DNA of 64,000 nucleotides from Pantoea latae (GTDB lineage: Bacteria > Pseudomonadota > Gammaproteobacteria > Enterobacterales > Enterobacteriaceae): NCBI RefSeq assembly GCF_002077695.1, contig NZ_MWUE01000011.1:1-64000 (forward strand). Direction: 5' to 3'. Below, piece by piece: positions 28,996-38,496 of this stretch. Position numbers and translations under genes: made by a program. The first letter of the stretch is position 1, and every line of letters starts with the position of its first letter. Below the pieces are notes generated by a model, which was not told the DNA's origin, made no database searches, and worked only from the letters and a program-made list of their open reading frames with translations.

Positions 28996-29628
28996 ATGAA
29001 ACTGACTAAATGCGCGTTTCTTCTGGCTATGGCTTTACCACAGATGGCGCTGGCGCACGAAGCGGGCGATTTCTTTATGCGTGCAGGCAGCGCGACGGTA
29101 CGGCCGACCGAAGGCTCCGACAATGTGCTGGGCATGGGCGGCTTCGACGTCAGCAACAATACCCAGCTTGGCCTGACCCTGACCTGGATGGCGACCGATA
29201 ATATTGGTGTCGAACTGCTGGCGGCGACGCCGTTCCGCCATAAAGTCGGGCTGGGGGCAACCGGCACGCTGGCGACGGTGCGTCAGCTGCCACCCACGCT
29301 GATGGCGCAGTATTACTTCTTCGACAGCCAGAGCAAGGTGCGTCCCTATGTGGGCGTCGGCATTAACTACACCACCTTTTATGACGCCGACTTCAATCAA
29401 ACCGGGCGTGATGCCGGCCTGAGCGACCTCAGCGTGAAAGATTCCTGGGGCGTGGCGGGTCAGGTGGGGCTCGACTACCAGATTAACCGCGACTGGATGC
29501 TGAACGCCTCGCTCTGGTATATGGATATCGATACGGAAGTGAAATTTAAGGCGGGCGGAAAACAGCAGAATATCGATACGCGCATCGATCCCTTTGTCTT
29601 CTTTTTTGGCGCGGGCTACCGCTTCTGA
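28996..29628 (+). CDS. ompW: outer membrane protein OmpW
   Basis: An eight-stranded outer-membrane beta-barrel with a hydrophobic channel, a colicin S4 receptor in E. coli and linked to oxygen and stress adaptation. The 210-residue precursor has a signal peptide MKLTKCAFLLAMALPQMALA cleaved near residue 20, the conserved HEAGDFFMRAGSATVRPTEGS-type start of the mature barrel, and a C-terminal Phe (GAGYRF) needed for Bam recognition. AAGGAG stands 7 nt before ATG 28996. An FNR box precedes it. Confidence 0.96.
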   Translation: MKLTKCAFLLAMALPQMALAHEAGDFFMRAGSATVRPTEGSDNVLGMGGFDVSNNTQLGLTLTWMATDNIGVELLAATPFRHKVGLGATGTLATVRQLPPTLMAQYYFFDSQSKVRPYVGVGINYTTFYDADFNQTGRDAGLSDLSVKDSWGVAGQVGLDYQINRDWMLNASLWYMDIDTEVKFKAGGKQQNIDTRIDPFVFFFGAGYRF

Positions 29629-29629
29629 C

Positions 29630-29664
29630 AAAAAAAGGCCGCGAACTGAGCGCGGCCTTTTTTC
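29630..29664. terminator. bidirectional terminator after ompW
   Basis: AAAAGGCCGCG pairs with CGCGGCCTTTT around AACTGAG, with A- and T-tracts on the two sides; it serves ompW and the converging BON gene. Confidence 0.9.
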
Positions 29665-29672
29665 TTTTAGCG

Positions 29673-29987
29673 TTACTTGATTTGCATATTATTCACAACA
29701 GACTTCACGCCCTTCACGGTACGCGTCACTTCTACTGCGCGATTAGCCATCTGCGGCGAGCTGACGAAGCCGCTTAGCTGCACCCGGCCCTTAAAGGTTT
29801 CGACGTTGATTTCACGCGATTTGAGTTCATCGTCATTCAGCAGCTGTGCTTTGACTTTGGTGGTGATCACCGTATCGTCGATATAACCCCCGGTGCCTTC
29901 CTGCTTCGCGGTAGGCGCACAGGCGCTCAGCGTCAGTGCGACCACAACGGCGGCCAGCGCGCCTGCAAGGACTTTAAACAGTTTCAT
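29673..29987 (-). CDS. small BON-domain lipoprotein
   Basis: A 104-residue predicted lipoprotein. The signal peptide MKLFKVLAGALAAVVVALTL ends in the lipobox LSAC (Cys near 24), then one BON domain fills the rest (YIDDTVITTKVKAQLLNDDEL... VQLSGFVSSPQMANRAVEVTR... GVKSVVNNM). BON domains bind membranes or phospholipid; OsmY and DolP are relatives with two copies. The specific role is unknown. GGGAGAGAAGC precedes ATG 29987. An upstream in-frame start at 30011 would lengthen the signal peptide and is unlikely. Confidence 0.88.
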   Translation of the reverse strand: MKLFKVLAGALAAVVVALTLSACAPTAKQEGTGGYIDDTVITTKVKAQLLNDDELKSREINVETFKGRVQLSGFVSSPQMANRAVEVTRTVKGVKSVVNNMQIK

Positions 29988-30098
29988 TGCTTCTCTCCCT
30001 GTCTCAAACAAGATGCGCCGTTACCATAACGGCGCAAAATAAGTGTGGGCGGGAAAAGCGAAAGCGGCAACGTCGGGATGTAAAAAAGAGTGAGAAAT

Positions 30099-30124
30099 CA
30101 TGCCCTGGCGTGCGACAGGGCATG
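30099..30124 (-). terminator. trp operon terminator (candidate)
   Basis: CATGCCCTG (30099-30107) pairs with CAGGGCATG (30116-30124) 7 nt after the trpA stop on the minus strand. The following sequence is T-rich but interrupted (ATTTCTCACTCTTTTTT). Confidence 0.55.
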
Positions 30125-30130
30125 AAAAGC

Positions 30131-30937
30131 TTAGCGGGTGGCGGCTTTCAGACTGCTGACGAAGGCGGTGAGCTTCGCCAGCATCTCTTCCGGCTGCGCA
30201 TGGTACTGCTCGATGATCTTCACGATCGCCGAGCCAGAGATCGCGCCCGCCGCGCCCGCGCCGAGTGCCTCTTTAACCTGCGCCGGTTCAGAGATGCCGA
30301 ACCCCTGCAGCGGCTGCGCGGCGTTATACTCGCGCAGCTTGTTGATCAGATGCTGCAGCGGCAGGCTGCTGGCGCGATTTTCCGCACCGGTCACGCCAGC
30401 GCGCGAAAGAAGATAGGTGTAGCCGCGGCCGTGAGAGGCGATTTCGCGCAGCAGATCGTCGCTGGCGTTGGGCGGACAGATAAAAATAGGCGCAATGCCG
30501 TGGCGCAGCGCGGCCTGACGGAACGGCGCCGACTCCTCGACCGGCACGTCCGCCACCAGCACTGAGTCGACGCCCGCCTCGGCGCAGCGCGCATAGAAGG
30601 CGTCGATGCCGTTGCTAAACACCAGGTTGGCATACATCAGCAGGCCAATGGGCAGATCGGGATATTTTTGACGCACGCTGCTGAGCAGCTCGAAGCATTG
30701 CGCGGTGGTGGTGCCGGCGGCAAAAGCGCGCAGGGTGGCGTTCTGGATGGTCGGGCCGTCCGCCAATGGATCGGAGAAGGGAATGCCCAGCTCCAGCGCG
30801 TCGGCGCCGCCCGCGACCAGCGCGTCGATCACGTTTAACGACAGTTCCGGCGAGGGATCGCCCAGCGTAACGAAGGGCACGAAAGCGCCTTCTTTCTTCG
30901 CCTGTAAACGCGTGAACAGCTGTTGATAACGCTCCAT
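30131..30937 (-). CDS. trpA: tryptophan synthase alpha subunit TrpA
   Basis: Cleaves indole-3-glycerol phosphate to indole and glyceraldehyde-3-phosphate; indole is channelled to TrpB. A 268-residue TIM barrel with catalytic Glu in [15 protein letters not shown] (Glu near 49, Asp near 60) and the phosphate-binding GSAIVK near 235. Length equals E. coli TrpA. The start codon shares one base with the trpB stop (TGATG), so the two are translationally coupled. Last gene of the operon. Confidence 0.98.
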   Translation of the reverse strand: MERYQQLFTRLQAKKEGAFVPFVTLGDPSPELSLNVIDALVAGGADALELGIPFSDPLADGPTIQNATLRAFAAGTTTAQCFELLSSVRQKYPDLPIGLLMYANLVFSNGIDAFYARCAEAGVDSVLVADVPVEESAPFRQAALRHGIAPIFICPPNASDDLLREIASHGRGYTYLLSRAGVTGAENRASSLPLQHLINKLREYNAAQPLQGFGISEPAQVKEALGAGAAGAISGSAIVKIIEQYHAQPEEMLAKLTAFVSSLKAATR

Positions 30938-32127
30938 CAGATTTCTCCCTGCGCAGTCAGAATATCGTGAACGGTGAAGATGTCTTTGTCGCCGCGGCCG
31001 GAGAGGTTGACCACCAGCAGCTGCTCTTTTTCAGGATTGTCGTGGATCATCTTCAGCGCGTGGGCCAGCGCGTGCGACGACTCCAGCGCCGGAATGATGC
31101 CTTCCGCCCGACAGAGCGTTTTAAACGCCGCCAGCGCTTCGTTGTCGGTAATCGACACGTACTCGGCGCGGCCGATGCTGTTGAGATGCGCGTGTTGCGG
31201 ACCCACGGACGGGAAGTCGAGACCCGCTGAAATAGAGTAAGACTCTTCGATCTGTCCCTCTTCCGTCTGCATCATCGGCGCCTTCATGCCGAAGTAGATG
31301 CCGACGCGACCATGCTTGAGCGGCGCGCCGTGCTCGCCGGTTTCAATACCGTGACCCGCCGGTTCGACGCCGATCAAACCGACCTTTTCATCATTGATAA
31401 AGTCGGCAAACATGCCGATAGCGTTCGAGCCGCCGCCGACACAGGCGATAACCGCATCCGGCAGGCGTCCTTCTCTTTCCAGAATCTGCGCTTTGGTCTC
31501 TTCGCCGATCATGCGCTGAAACTCGCGCACGATAGTCGGGAAAGGGTGCGGGCCGGCCGCGGTGCCGAGCATATAGTGTGCGGTCTCATAGCTGCCCGAC
31601 CAGTCGCGCAATGCCTCGTTACAGGCGTCTTTCAGCGTGGCGGAGCCGCTGTGCACCGGGATCACCTCGGCGCCCATCAGCCGCATACGGAAGACGTTGG
31701 GCGACTGGCGCTCGACATCTTTCGCGCCCATATAGATGCGGCACTTCATGCCGAGCAGCGCGCACGCCAGCGCTGAGGCGACGCCGTGCTGGCCGGCACC
31801 GGTTTCGGCGATGATTTCGTTTTTGCCCATGCGCTTCGCCAGCAGCGCCTGGCCGAGCACCTGGTTGGTTTTATGCGCGCCGCCGTGCAGCAGATCTTCA
31901 CGCTTCAGGTAGAGGCGTGTTTTGGTGCCTTTTGTCAGGTTGCTGCACAGCGTCAGCGCCGTCGGGCGTCCCGCATAGTTTTTCAGCAGGTCGGTAAATT
32001 CCGCCTGAAACGCCGGATCTTTCTGCGCGTCGACAAACGCGGCTTCCAGCTGGCGCAGCGCCGGCATCAGGATCTGCGGCACGTACATACCGCCAAAGTC
32101 GCCAAAGTAGGGATTCAGTAGTGTCAT
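30937..32127 (-). CDS. trpB: tryptophan synthase beta subunit TrpB
   Basis: PLP enzyme that joins indole and serine to make tryptophan in the alpha2-beta2 complex. The 396-residue protein has the PLP lysine in [12 protein letters not shown] near residue 86 and the phosphate-binding [12 protein letters not shown] near 230. ATG 32127 ([17 protein letters not shown]) is preferred to an in-frame start at 32154 because it gives the normal family N-terminus. A GGAAATGAA lies just upstream. Confidence 0.98.
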   Translation of the reverse strand: MTLLNPYFGDFGGMYVPQILMPALRQLEAAFVDAQKDPAFQAEFTDLLKNYAGRPTALTLCSNLTKGTKTRLYLKREDLLHGGAHKTNQVLGQALLAKRMGKNEIIAETGAGQHGVASALACALLGMKCRIYMGAKDVERQSPNVFRMRLMGAEVIPVHSGSATLKDACNEALRDWSGSYETAHYMLGTAAGPHPFPTIVREFQRMIGEETKAQILEREGRLPDAVIACVGGGSNAIGMFADFINDEKVGLIGVEPAGHGIETGEHGAPLKHGRVGIYFGMKAPMMQTEEGQIEESYSISAGLDFPSVGPQHAHLNSIGRAEYVSITDNEALAAFKTLCRAEGIIPALESSHALAHALKMIHDNPEKEQLLVVNLSGRGDKDIFTVHDILTAQGEI

Positions 32128-32169
32128 GGTTTCATTTCCTTTTGGGCCCGCCACAGCGGACCTGACAAA

Positions 32170-33531
32170 TCAGTAGGCGCGCAGCGTGCGGAACACCGCC
32201 GCGATTTTGCTGGCATCTTTGATGCCGGGCGCGCTTTCTACGCCGGAGTTGAAGTCGAGGCCCGCGCAGCCAAGGCGCGCGGCTTCTACGCAGTTATCCG
32301 CGCCCAGGCCGCCGGCCAGCAGCACGTCGCTTAAATCCTGATCCTGCAGCAGCGACCAGTCGAAGCGTTGGCCGCTGCCGCCGTTGCCGTTGTCAAACAC
32401 GTAGCGGTCAACGTGCGGCCAGTCGCGCGTCGGCAGTGCGCTTTTAATGCTCAGCGCTTTCCAGATGGCAACCTCGGCCGGCAGCGCGGCGCGCAGCTCG
32501 GCCACAAAGGCGCGATCTTCGTCGCCGTGCAGCTGGATGGCGTGCAGCTTCAGCGCGCTCGCTTGCGTGACAATGTCACTTATTGCGGCGTTGCGGAACA
32601 CCCCGACGTAGCGCAGCGGCGCGCCTGCCATCACCTGCTGTGCCTGAACGCTGTCGATGCGGCGCGGCGAACCCTCGGCGAAAATCAGGCCGCCGTAGAG
32701 CGCACCCGCTTCATAGGCCGCGCGGGCATCATCGGCGCGTGTCAGGCCGCACACTTTATTGTCGCCCAGCAGCACGCGGCGCACCGCGCCCGCCAGATCC
32801 GGCTCTTCCATCAGCGCCGAACCAATCAGAAAGCCGTTGGCGAAGTGGCTCAGCTCGCGCACCTGCGCATAGTTATGAATGCCCGATTCGCTGATCACCG
32901 TCACGCCGTGCGACAGACGCGGCGCCAGCTGGCGCGTGCGGTCGAGATCGATCGACATATCGCGCAGATCGCGGTTGTTGATGCCGACTACTTTCGCCTC
33001 CAGCGCAATGGCGCGCTCCAGCTCCGCTTCGTTGCTCACCTCGGTCAGCACGCCCATCTTCAGGCTGTGCGCCACGGCGGCGAGCTGACGATACTCTTCA
33101 TCGTTCAGCACCGACAGCATCAGCAGAATGGCATCTGCCTGATAGTGGCGCGCCAGATAAATTTGATACGGGTCGATAATAAAGTCTTTGCACAGCACCG
33201 GCTGGGTGAGCGCCGCGCTGACGATCGGCAGAAAATCGAAGCTGCCCTGGAAATATTTTTCATCGGTCAGCACCGACACGGCAGAGGCGTAGTGGCGATA
33301 GATGCTGGCGATGGTCGCCGGATCGAAATCGTCGCGGATCAGCCCTTTTGAGGGCGACGCCTTTTTGCACTCAAGGATAAACACGGTGCGCGCGCCCTGC
33401 AGCGCATGATAGAAGCTGCGGCCGGCGGGCTGCAGCGCATCCTGAAAGGTGGCGAGCGGCTGCTGCGCTTTGCGCGCCTCAACCCATTGCGCTTTGTCCT
33501 GAACAATTTTTTCTAGAATCGTGCCTTGCAT
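32170..33531 (-). CDS. trpC: indole-3-glycerol phosphate synthase / phosphoribosylanthranilate isomerase TrpC(F)
   Basis: A fused two-domain enzyme for consecutive steps: the N-terminal IGP synthase barrel (about 1-255; ECKKASPSKG near residue 50, KDFIIDPYQIYLARHYQADA near 115) and the C-terminal PRA isomerase barrel (about 256-453; KVCGLTRADDA near 258, IQLHGDED near 333). The fusion is typical of enterobacteria. 453 residues, as in E. coli. It starts 2 nt after the trpD stop and lies 42 nt upstream of trpB. Confidence 0.98.
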   Translation of the reverse strand: MQGTILEKIVQDKAQWVEARKAQQPLATFQDALQPAGRSFYHALQGARTVFILECKKASPSKGLIRDDFDPATIASIYRHYASAVSVLTDEKYFQGSFDFLPIVSAALTQPVLCKDFIIDPYQIYLARHYQADAILLMLSVLNDEEYRQLAAVAHSLKMGVLTEVSNEAELERAIALEAKVVGINNRDLRDMSIDLDRTRQLAPRLSHGVTVISESGIHNYAQVRELSHFANGFLIGSALMEEPDLAGAVRRVLLGDNKVCGLTRADDARAAYEAGALYGGLIFAEGSPRRIDSVQAQQVMAGAPLRYVGVFRNAAISDIVTQASALKLHAIQLHGDEDRAFVAELRAALPAEVAIWKALSIKSALPTRDWPHVDRYVFDNGNGGSGQRFDWSLLQDQDLSDVLLAGGLGADNCVEAARLGCAGLDFNSGVESAPGIKDASKIAAVFRTLRAY

Positions 33532-33533
33532 GG

Positions 33534-34532
33534 TTACCCTCTTGCTGCCAGAGCGACAACGCGCTCATAGGCTTGTCCGCTGCGGATGGCCTGGAGCGCA
33601 CGCTGCGCGTTTTCACGCAAATCTTCATGACCGAATACTTTCAACAACATCGCCACGTTGACGGCGACCGCTTCCTCATGGGCCTGCTGGCCATTACCCT
33701 GAAGTAAACGTGTCAGAATGTCACGGTTTTCTTCCGGCGTGCCGCCCGCCAGCGCCTCCTTGGGATGGAAGCCGAAGCCGAAGTCCTCCGGCGTGAGCTG
33801 ATAGCGGGTGATCTCCCCGTCGCGCAGCTCGGCGACATGGGTAGCGCTGTGCAGCGCCACCTCGTCCATGCCGCCGCCGTGCACCACCGCGGCGCGCTGG
33901 TAGCCCAGCACCTTCAGCGTCTGAGCAATGGGCAGCACCAGCTCCGGGCTGTAGACACCAATCACCGCCAGCGGCGGCCGCGCCGGGTTAATCAGCGGGC
34001 CAAGCACGTTGAACAGGGTGCGGGTTTTCAGCTGCTGACGCACCGGCATCGCATGGCGAAAACCGGTGTGGTACTGCGGCGCGAACAGGAAACAGACGTT
34101 AAGATCGTCCAGCGCCGCGCGCGCCTGGTCAGCGGGCATCGCGAGATCGATGCCGAACGCCGCCAGCAGATCGGACGAGCCGGACTTGCTGGAGACGCTG
34201 CGGTTGCCGTGCTTCGCCACTTTCAGCCCGCAGGTGGCAGCGACGAAGGCGCTGGCGGTCGAGATATTAATGCTGTTGCTGCCGTCGCCGCCGGTGCCGA
34301 CGATATCGGCAAAGGCGTAGTGGGGACGCGGAAAGGGTTTGGCATCCTCCAGCAGCGCGCAGGCGGCGCCTGCAATCTCCTGCGGGGACTCGCCGCGCAC
34401 CTTCATAGCAATCAGCGCGGCGGCGAGCTGGGTCGGCTCCAGCTGGCCGGTAATGATGGCGCTGAATAGCTGGTGGCTCTCGCCCTGCGTCAGCGTCTGC
34501 GCCTGATAGAGTTTTTCCAGAATGGCATGCAT
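33534..34532 (-). CDS. trpD: anthranilate phosphoribosyltransferase TrpD (unfused)
   Basis: Transfers phosphoribose from PRPP to anthranilate. A 332-residue protein with the PRPP-binding [14 protein letters not shown] near residue 80 and [15 protein letters not shown] near 105. In E. coli this domain is fused to TrpG; here it is a separate protein. ATG 34532 has GGGAG seven bases upstream; an ATG two codons earlier overlaps the trpG stop but stands too close to that site. Confidence 0.97.
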   Translation of the reverse strand: MHAILEKLYQAQTLTQGESHQLFSAIITGQLEPTQLAAALIAMKVRGESPQEIAGAACALLEDAKPFPRPHYAFADIVGTGGDGSNSINISTASAFVAATCGLKVAKHGNRSVSSKSGSSDLLAAFGIDLAMPADQARAALDDLNVCFLFAPQYHTGFRHAMPVRQQLKTRTLFNVLGPLINPARPPLAVIGVYSPELVLPIAQTLKVLGYQRAAVVHGGGMDEVALHSATHVAELRDGEITRYQLTPEDFGFGFHPKEALAGGTPEENRDILTRLLQGNGQQAHEEAVAVNVAMLLKVFGHEDLRENAQRALQAIRSGQAYERVVALAARG

Positions 34533-34534
34533 GA

Positions 34535-35128
34535 TCATTCTCCCTGTGATGGCGCCAGCGCCCAGGCCAGCGTCTGTTCCAGCAGACGAGCGCCCTGAGT
34601 GGTCAGGATGGATTCAGGATGGAACTGGAAGCCGCAGACGCGATCGGCGTCGTGGCGCACCGCCATCACCATGCCGTTGAAGCTGGCGTTAACGGTCAGC
34701 TCCGCCGGCGTGTTGCTGCCCACCAGCGAGTGGTAGCGCGCCACCGGCAGCGGATTGCTCAGCCCGGCAAACATCGCTTCGCCGTCGTGATCCACGGCCG
34801 AGGCTTTGCCGTGCAGGATCTCGCCCGCCTGGCCGACATGGCCGCCATAGGCCTCGACGATCGCCTGATGGCCGAGACAGATGCCGATAATCGGCAGCCG
34901 TCCGCGCAGGGTTTGCAACAGCTCCGGCATACAGCCAGCCTCGCTCGGCGCGCCAGGGCCCGGCGAAAGCATCAGCACCGGGTTTTCCATGCGCTGTAAA
35001 CGCTCTACCAGCAGCGCGGCCGGCACGTTGTTGCGATAGATCACCACGTTGTGGCCGAACGCGCGCAGCTGATCAACGAGGTTATAGGTAAAGGAGTCGA
35101 TGTTATCGAGCAGCAGGATATCGGCCAT
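34535..35128 (-). CDS. trpG: anthranilate synthase glutamine amidotransferase TrpG
   Basis: Supplies ammonia from glutamine to TrpE. A 197-residue class I amidotransferase with the nucleophile in GICLGHQAI (Cys near 83) and the His/Glu pair in [10 protein letters not shown] near 170. Its start shares one base with the trpE stop (TGATG) and its stop nearly touches trpD. Being separate from trpD, it resembles the arrangement in Serratia and other non-E. coli enterobacteria. Confidence 0.97.
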   Translation of the reverse strand: MADILLLDNIDSFTYNLVDQLRAFGHNVVIYRNNVPAALLVERLQRMENPVLMLSPGPGAPSEAGCMPELLQTLRGRLPIIGICLGHQAIVEAYGGHVGQAGEILHGKASAVDHDGEAMFAGLSNPLPVARYHSLVGSNTPAELTVNASFNGMVMAVRHDADRVCGFQFHPESILTTQGARLLEQTLAWALAPSQGE

Positions 35129-36690
35129 CAGAAAATCTCCTTGCAGTGATGGGCGGTGGCGATGGCGCGCAGCACGGCGCGCGCTTTGTTGCGGCTTTCG
35201 TCCGCTTCGGCCTGCGGGCTGGAGTCAAGCACCACGCCCGCGCCCGCCTGAACCGTGGCGACGCCGTCCTCTACCCAGGCGGAGCGGATCACGATGCAGG
35301 TGTCGAGATCGCCATGCGCGGTAAAGTAGCCAACCGCGCCGCCGTAGCTGCCGCGCCGCGTGCCTTCCGCCGCAGCGATCAGCTGCATGGCGCGCACTTT
35401 CGGCGCGCCGCTCAGGGTGCCCATATTCATGCAGGCGCGGTAGGCGTGCAGCACGTCGAGATCTTCGCGCAGCGTGCCGACCACGCGTGACACCAGATGC
35501 ATCACAAAGGAGTAGCGGTCGACTTTGGTCAGGTCGGCGACGTAGCGGCTGCCCGGCACGCAGATGCGCGCCAGATCGTTGCGCGCCAAATCCACCAGCA
35601 TCAGGTGTTCGGCCAGCTCTTTATGGTCGGTGCGCATCTCCAGCTCGATGCGGCTGTCGAGGTCGCGGTCCAGCGAGCCGTCGGCGTGGCGGCCGCGCGG
35701 GCGCGTGCCGGCAATCGGGTAGATCTCAATCTGACGCGAGGTGGCGTCATATTTCAGCGAGCTTTCCGGCGAGGCGCCGAACAGCGCGAAATCCTGATCC
35801 TGCATAAAGAACATATAGGGGCTGGGGTTGCTGTTCTTCAGCGTCTCATAGGCGGCCAGCGGCGACGGGCAGGGCAGCGAGAAGCGGCGCGACGGCACCA
35901 CCTGGAAGATCTCGCCAATGCGGATCGCCTCCTGCATCTGGCGCACGGTGGCGCAATAGTCTTCATCGCTCTGGCTGACGCTCAGCGCCATCTGCTCGAC
36001 CTTCTGCACCGGCAGCGCCGGCGCGGGCTGCAGCATCTGGCCGTGCAGCTGTTCGATACGGCTTTGCAGGCGCTGGAATTCGCTGGTGGAGGGGCAGAAC
36101 AGGCTCGCCTGTAATTTCGCGCTGCGCGTCTGGTGGTCGAGCACCAGCAGCGTCTCCGCCAGATAGAAGCAGTAGTCGGGGCAGCGCTGCTGATTCTCCA
36201 GCGTCGGCAGATCCTCAAAACCCGCCACCAGGTCATAGGCAAACAGGCCACCCAGCAGCACGGCTTCGCGTTCGTCGGCCGGCGCGTTGACCAGCTGTGG
36301 GATCAGACGCAGCGCGTCGAACACCGACAGCGCCTGCAGGCGGGAGTCTTCATCCTGCACCGCGTCAGCGCCGGGAAAAGTCAGCTCGCGACCGTCAGGA
36401 CGCGCCGCGATGGTGACGCTGGCGGGCAGCGCCGCGTCGAGCAGCGGCAGCAGCGCGCGGCCATTCTCTGACAGCGCCTGCACCGTAACGCTGGCACCCA
36501 TGGCGCTGACGCGCAGCGCGCTGTCGACGATCAGCAGGCTTTTCAGATTACGTTTGCTGTCGATATCCGCCGACTCGAGCAGCAGGGTAGCCGGACGTGC
36601 GCCGCATAACTGATGAAACACTGCGGCCGGATCTTCGCGGTAGGGCGCGGTGCCGGTAATCAACTTCACTGTAGGTTTCGCATTTGGCAT
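35128..36690 (-). CDS. trpE: anthranilate synthase component I TrpE
   Basis: Converts chorismate to anthranilate, the committed and feedback-controlled step. The 520-residue protein carries the tryptophan-sensing LLLES motif near residue 37 and the chorismate-binding core in its C-terminal half ([42 protein letters not shown]). Length equals E. coli TrpE. It is the first enzyme gene after the leader and attenuator. Confidence 0.98.
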   Translation of the reverse strand: MPNAKPTVKLITGTAPYREDPAAVFHQLCGARPATLLLESADIDSKRNLKSLLIVDSALRVSAMGASVTVQALSENGRALLPLLDAALPASVTIAARPDGRELTFPGADAVQDEDSRLQALSVFDALRLIPQLVNAPADEREAVLLGGLFAYDLVAGFEDLPTLENQQRCPDYCFYLAETLLVLDHQTRSAKLQASLFCPSTSEFQRLQSRIEQLHGQMLQPAPALPVQKVEQMALSVSQSDEDYCATVRQMQEAIRIGEIFQVVPSRRFSLPCPSPLAAYETLKNSNPSPYMFFMQDQDFALFGASPESSLKYDATSRQIEIYPIAGTRPRGRHADGSLDRDLDSRIELEMRTDHKELAEHLMLVDLARNDLARICVPGSRYVADLTKVDRYSFVMHLVSRVVGTLREDLDVLHAYRACMNMGTLSGAPKVRAMQLIAAAEGTRRGSYGGAVGYFTAHGDLDTCIVIRSAWVEDGVATVQAGAGVVLDSSPQAEADESRNKARAVLRAIATAHHCKEIF

Positions 36691-36713
36691 GGTGGTCTCT
36701 CTGAAATTCGCCT

Positions 36714-36739
36714 AAAAAAAAGCCCGCTTTAAGCGGGCT
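36714..36739 (-). terminator. trp attenuator
   Basis: On the minus strand, AGCCCGCTT and AAGCGGGCT form a compact stem followed by a run of eight T, 18 nt after the trpL stop and upstream of trpE. This is the 3:4 terminator of the classical trp attenuator. Confidence 0.92.
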
Positions 36740-36756
36740 CGGGTCTCTGCACAGCG

Positions 36757-36837
36757 TTACGCATGAGGTGCTCGACGTCGCCCGTCAGGGGAAACATCGC
36801 GCCACCAGCCTGCAGAAAGCATCAAAATCGTCGCCAT
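36757..36837 (-). CDS. trpL: trp operon leader peptide TrpL
   Basis: A 26-codon leader that reads MATILMLSAGWWRD... to a TAA at 36757-36759. The tandem Trp codons at residues 11-12 let ribosome stalling report charged tRNA-Trp levels, so that the downstream attenuator is avoided when tryptophan is scarce. It is longer than E. coli TrpL (14 residues) and ends in a basic tail. The ATG follows a GGGT similar in place to the E. coli trpL site. Confidence 0.88.
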   Translation of the reverse strand: MATILMLSAGWWRDVSPDGRRRAPHA

Positions 36838-36861
36838 GATAGAGGACCCGTTTAGTTGTGA

Positions 36862-36901
36862 ACTTGTGTACTAGTTAACGGGTTCAACGCGGAAAAGTCA
36901 A
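36862..36901 (-). promoter_or_regulatory. trp promoter and TrpR operator
   Basis: Minus strand: -35 TTGACT (36896-36901), 17-bp spacer, -10 TTAACT (36873-36878). The segment GTTAACTAGTACACAAG is nearly identical to the E. coli trp promoter-operator (GTTAACTAGTACGCAAG). Only one half of the E. coli operator palindrome (CTAGT) is intact; the other half reads ACCCG, so TrpR binding may be weaker. Confidence 0.88.
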
Positions 36902-36969
36902 TACGCTTTTTCAGCCGCGCCGAAAATCGTTATCATGCTGGCCGCGCCAACATGCTACAGAGGTATTTT

Positions 36970-37854
36970 TTGAACGAGATAGCCCGTTTTCCGCTTTACG
37001 ATCTACACAGCCACACGCGCGCCTCCGACGGGCTGCTGACGCCGGAGGCGCTGGTGCAACGCGCCGTCGCCATGCGCGTCGGCGTGCTGGCGATCACCGA
37101 TCACGACAGCGTGGCGGGCGTCGCGGCGGCGCAGCGCGCCGTGGAGGAGCAGGCCTTGCCGCTGAAGGTGCTGGCGGGCGTAGAGGCGTCGACGCTGTGG
37201 GAGAATCATGAAATTCATATCGTCGGGCTGAATATCGATATTCACCATCCGGCCATCATCGCCTTTCTGGCAGAGCAGGCGCGCTGTCGTCAGGCGCGCG
37301 CAGAGCTGATCGCCGAGCGGCTGGAAAAGGCGCGCATTCCTGGCGCGCTAGAAGGCGCCGCCCGGCTGGCAGATGGCGGCGTGATCACGCGTGGTCATTT
37401 TGCCCGCTTTCTTATCGAGCAGGGCAAGGCGGATACGGTGGCGCAGGTGTTTAAAAGCTATCTGGCGCGCGGCAAAACCGGCTATGTGCCGCCGCAATGG
37501 TGTACAATTAAACAAGCCATTGATGCCATTCACCATTCTGGCGGCTGCGCGGTGCTGGCGCACCCGGGCCGCTACGGTTTGTCGGCGAAATGGCTGAAGC
37601 GCCTGGTGGCGCATTTTCGCGACGCGGGCGGCGACGCGATGGAGGTGGCGCAGTGTCAGCAGGCGCCGAACGAGCGCACGCAGCTGGCGCAGTACGCCCG
37701 CGATGCCAGCCTGGCCGCATCGCAAGGTTCCGATTTTCATCAACCCTGTCCGTGGATTGAGCTGGGCCGCAAACTCTGGCTGCCCGCCGGCGTTGAGCCA
37801 GTGTGGGAACGTTTCCCGGCGCTGGCGCCCGCAGGCTCAGACACCGACAGGTGA
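36970..37854 (+). CDS. rnm: RNase AM, PHP-domain 5'-3' exoribonuclease
   Basis: Formerly yciV/trpH. A 294-residue PHP-fold enzyme that in E. coli matures the 5' ends of rRNA and also acts on 3',5'-bisphosphonucleotides. Metal ligands are visible: YDLHSHTRASDG at the start, ITDHDS near 45, GVEAS near 70, ENHEIHIVG, HPGRY near 198 and GSDFHQP near 257. TTG 36970 is chosen: it has AGAGG six bases upstream and gives nine residues before YDLHSHT as in E. coli. An ATG at 36952 is in frame but has no ribosome site. Divergent from trpL. Confidence 0.93.
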   Translation: MNEIARFPLYDLHSHTRASDGLLTPEALVQRAVAMRVGVLAITDHDSVAGVAAAQRAVEEQALPLKVLAGVEASTLWENHEIHIVGLNIDIHHPAIIAFLAEQARCRQARAELIAERLEKARIPGALEGAARLADGGVITRGHFARFLIEQGKADTVAQVFKSYLARGKTGYVPPQWCTIKQAIDAIHHSGGCAVLAHPGRYGLSAKWLKRLVAHFRDAGGDAMEVAQCQQAPNERTQLAQYARDASLAASQGSDFHQPCPWIELGRKLWLPAGVEPVWERFPALAPAGSDTDR

Positions 37855-37867
37855 TACGAGGTTTTTT

Positions 37868-38488
37868 ATGAGTCAACTGTTTCACATTCACCCGGACAAT
37901 CCGCAGCCGCGCCTGGTCTCTCAGGCCGTCGACTACCTCAATAAGGGCGGCGTGATCGTCTATCCCACCGACTCCGGCTATGCGCTGGGCTGTCGGCTGG
38001 AAGAGAAAAACGCGCTGGAGCGCATCTGCCGTATTCGTCAGCTGGACGGTAACCATAACTTCACGCTGATGTGCCGCGATCTGTCGGAAATCTCCAACTA
38101 CTCGCAGGTGGACAACAGCGCGTTTCGCCTGCTGAAAAACAACACGCCGGGCAGCTACACCTTTATTCTGAAAGCGACCAAAGTGGTGCCGCGCCGCCTG
38201 ATGAACGACAAGCGCAAAACCATTGGCCTGCGCGTGCCGTCGAACCCTATCGCGCTGGCGCTGCTGGAGGCGCTCAACGAGCCGATGATGTCGACCTCGT
38301 TGATCCTGCCAGGCAACGACTTTACCGAGTCGGATCCGGAAGAGATCCAGCACAGCATCGGCAAGCTGGTCGATTTAATCATTGACGGCGGCACGCTGGG
38401 CCAGCAGCCGACCACGGTGGTCGATCTCACCAGCGACGCGCCGACCATCGTGCGCGAAGGGTCAGGCGATACCCGACCTTTCCTGTAA
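37868..38488 (+). CDS. yciO: YciO, Sua5/YrdC-family protein
   Basis: A 206-residue protein of the Sua5/YciO/YrdC fold. The YrdC relatives TsaC/Sua5 make threonylcarbamoyl-AMP for tRNA t6A; YciO has the fold and conserved basic groove (KATKVVPRRL, KRKTIGLRVPSN) but is not essential and its own role is uncertain. Same length as E. coli YciO. It begins 13 nt after rnm, so both are likely co-transcribed. Confidence 0.94.
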   Translation: MSQLFHIHPDNPQPRLVSQAVDYLNKGGVIVYPTDSGYALGCRLEEKNALERICRIRQLDGNHNFTLMCRDLSEISNYSQVDNSAFRLLKNNTPGSYTFILKATKVVPRRLMNDKRKTIGLRVPSNPIALALLEALNEPMMSTSLILPGNDFTESDPEEIQHSIGKLVDLIIDGGTLGQQPTTVVDLTSDAPTIVREGSGDTRPFL

Positions 38489-38496
38489 CTCTCGTG

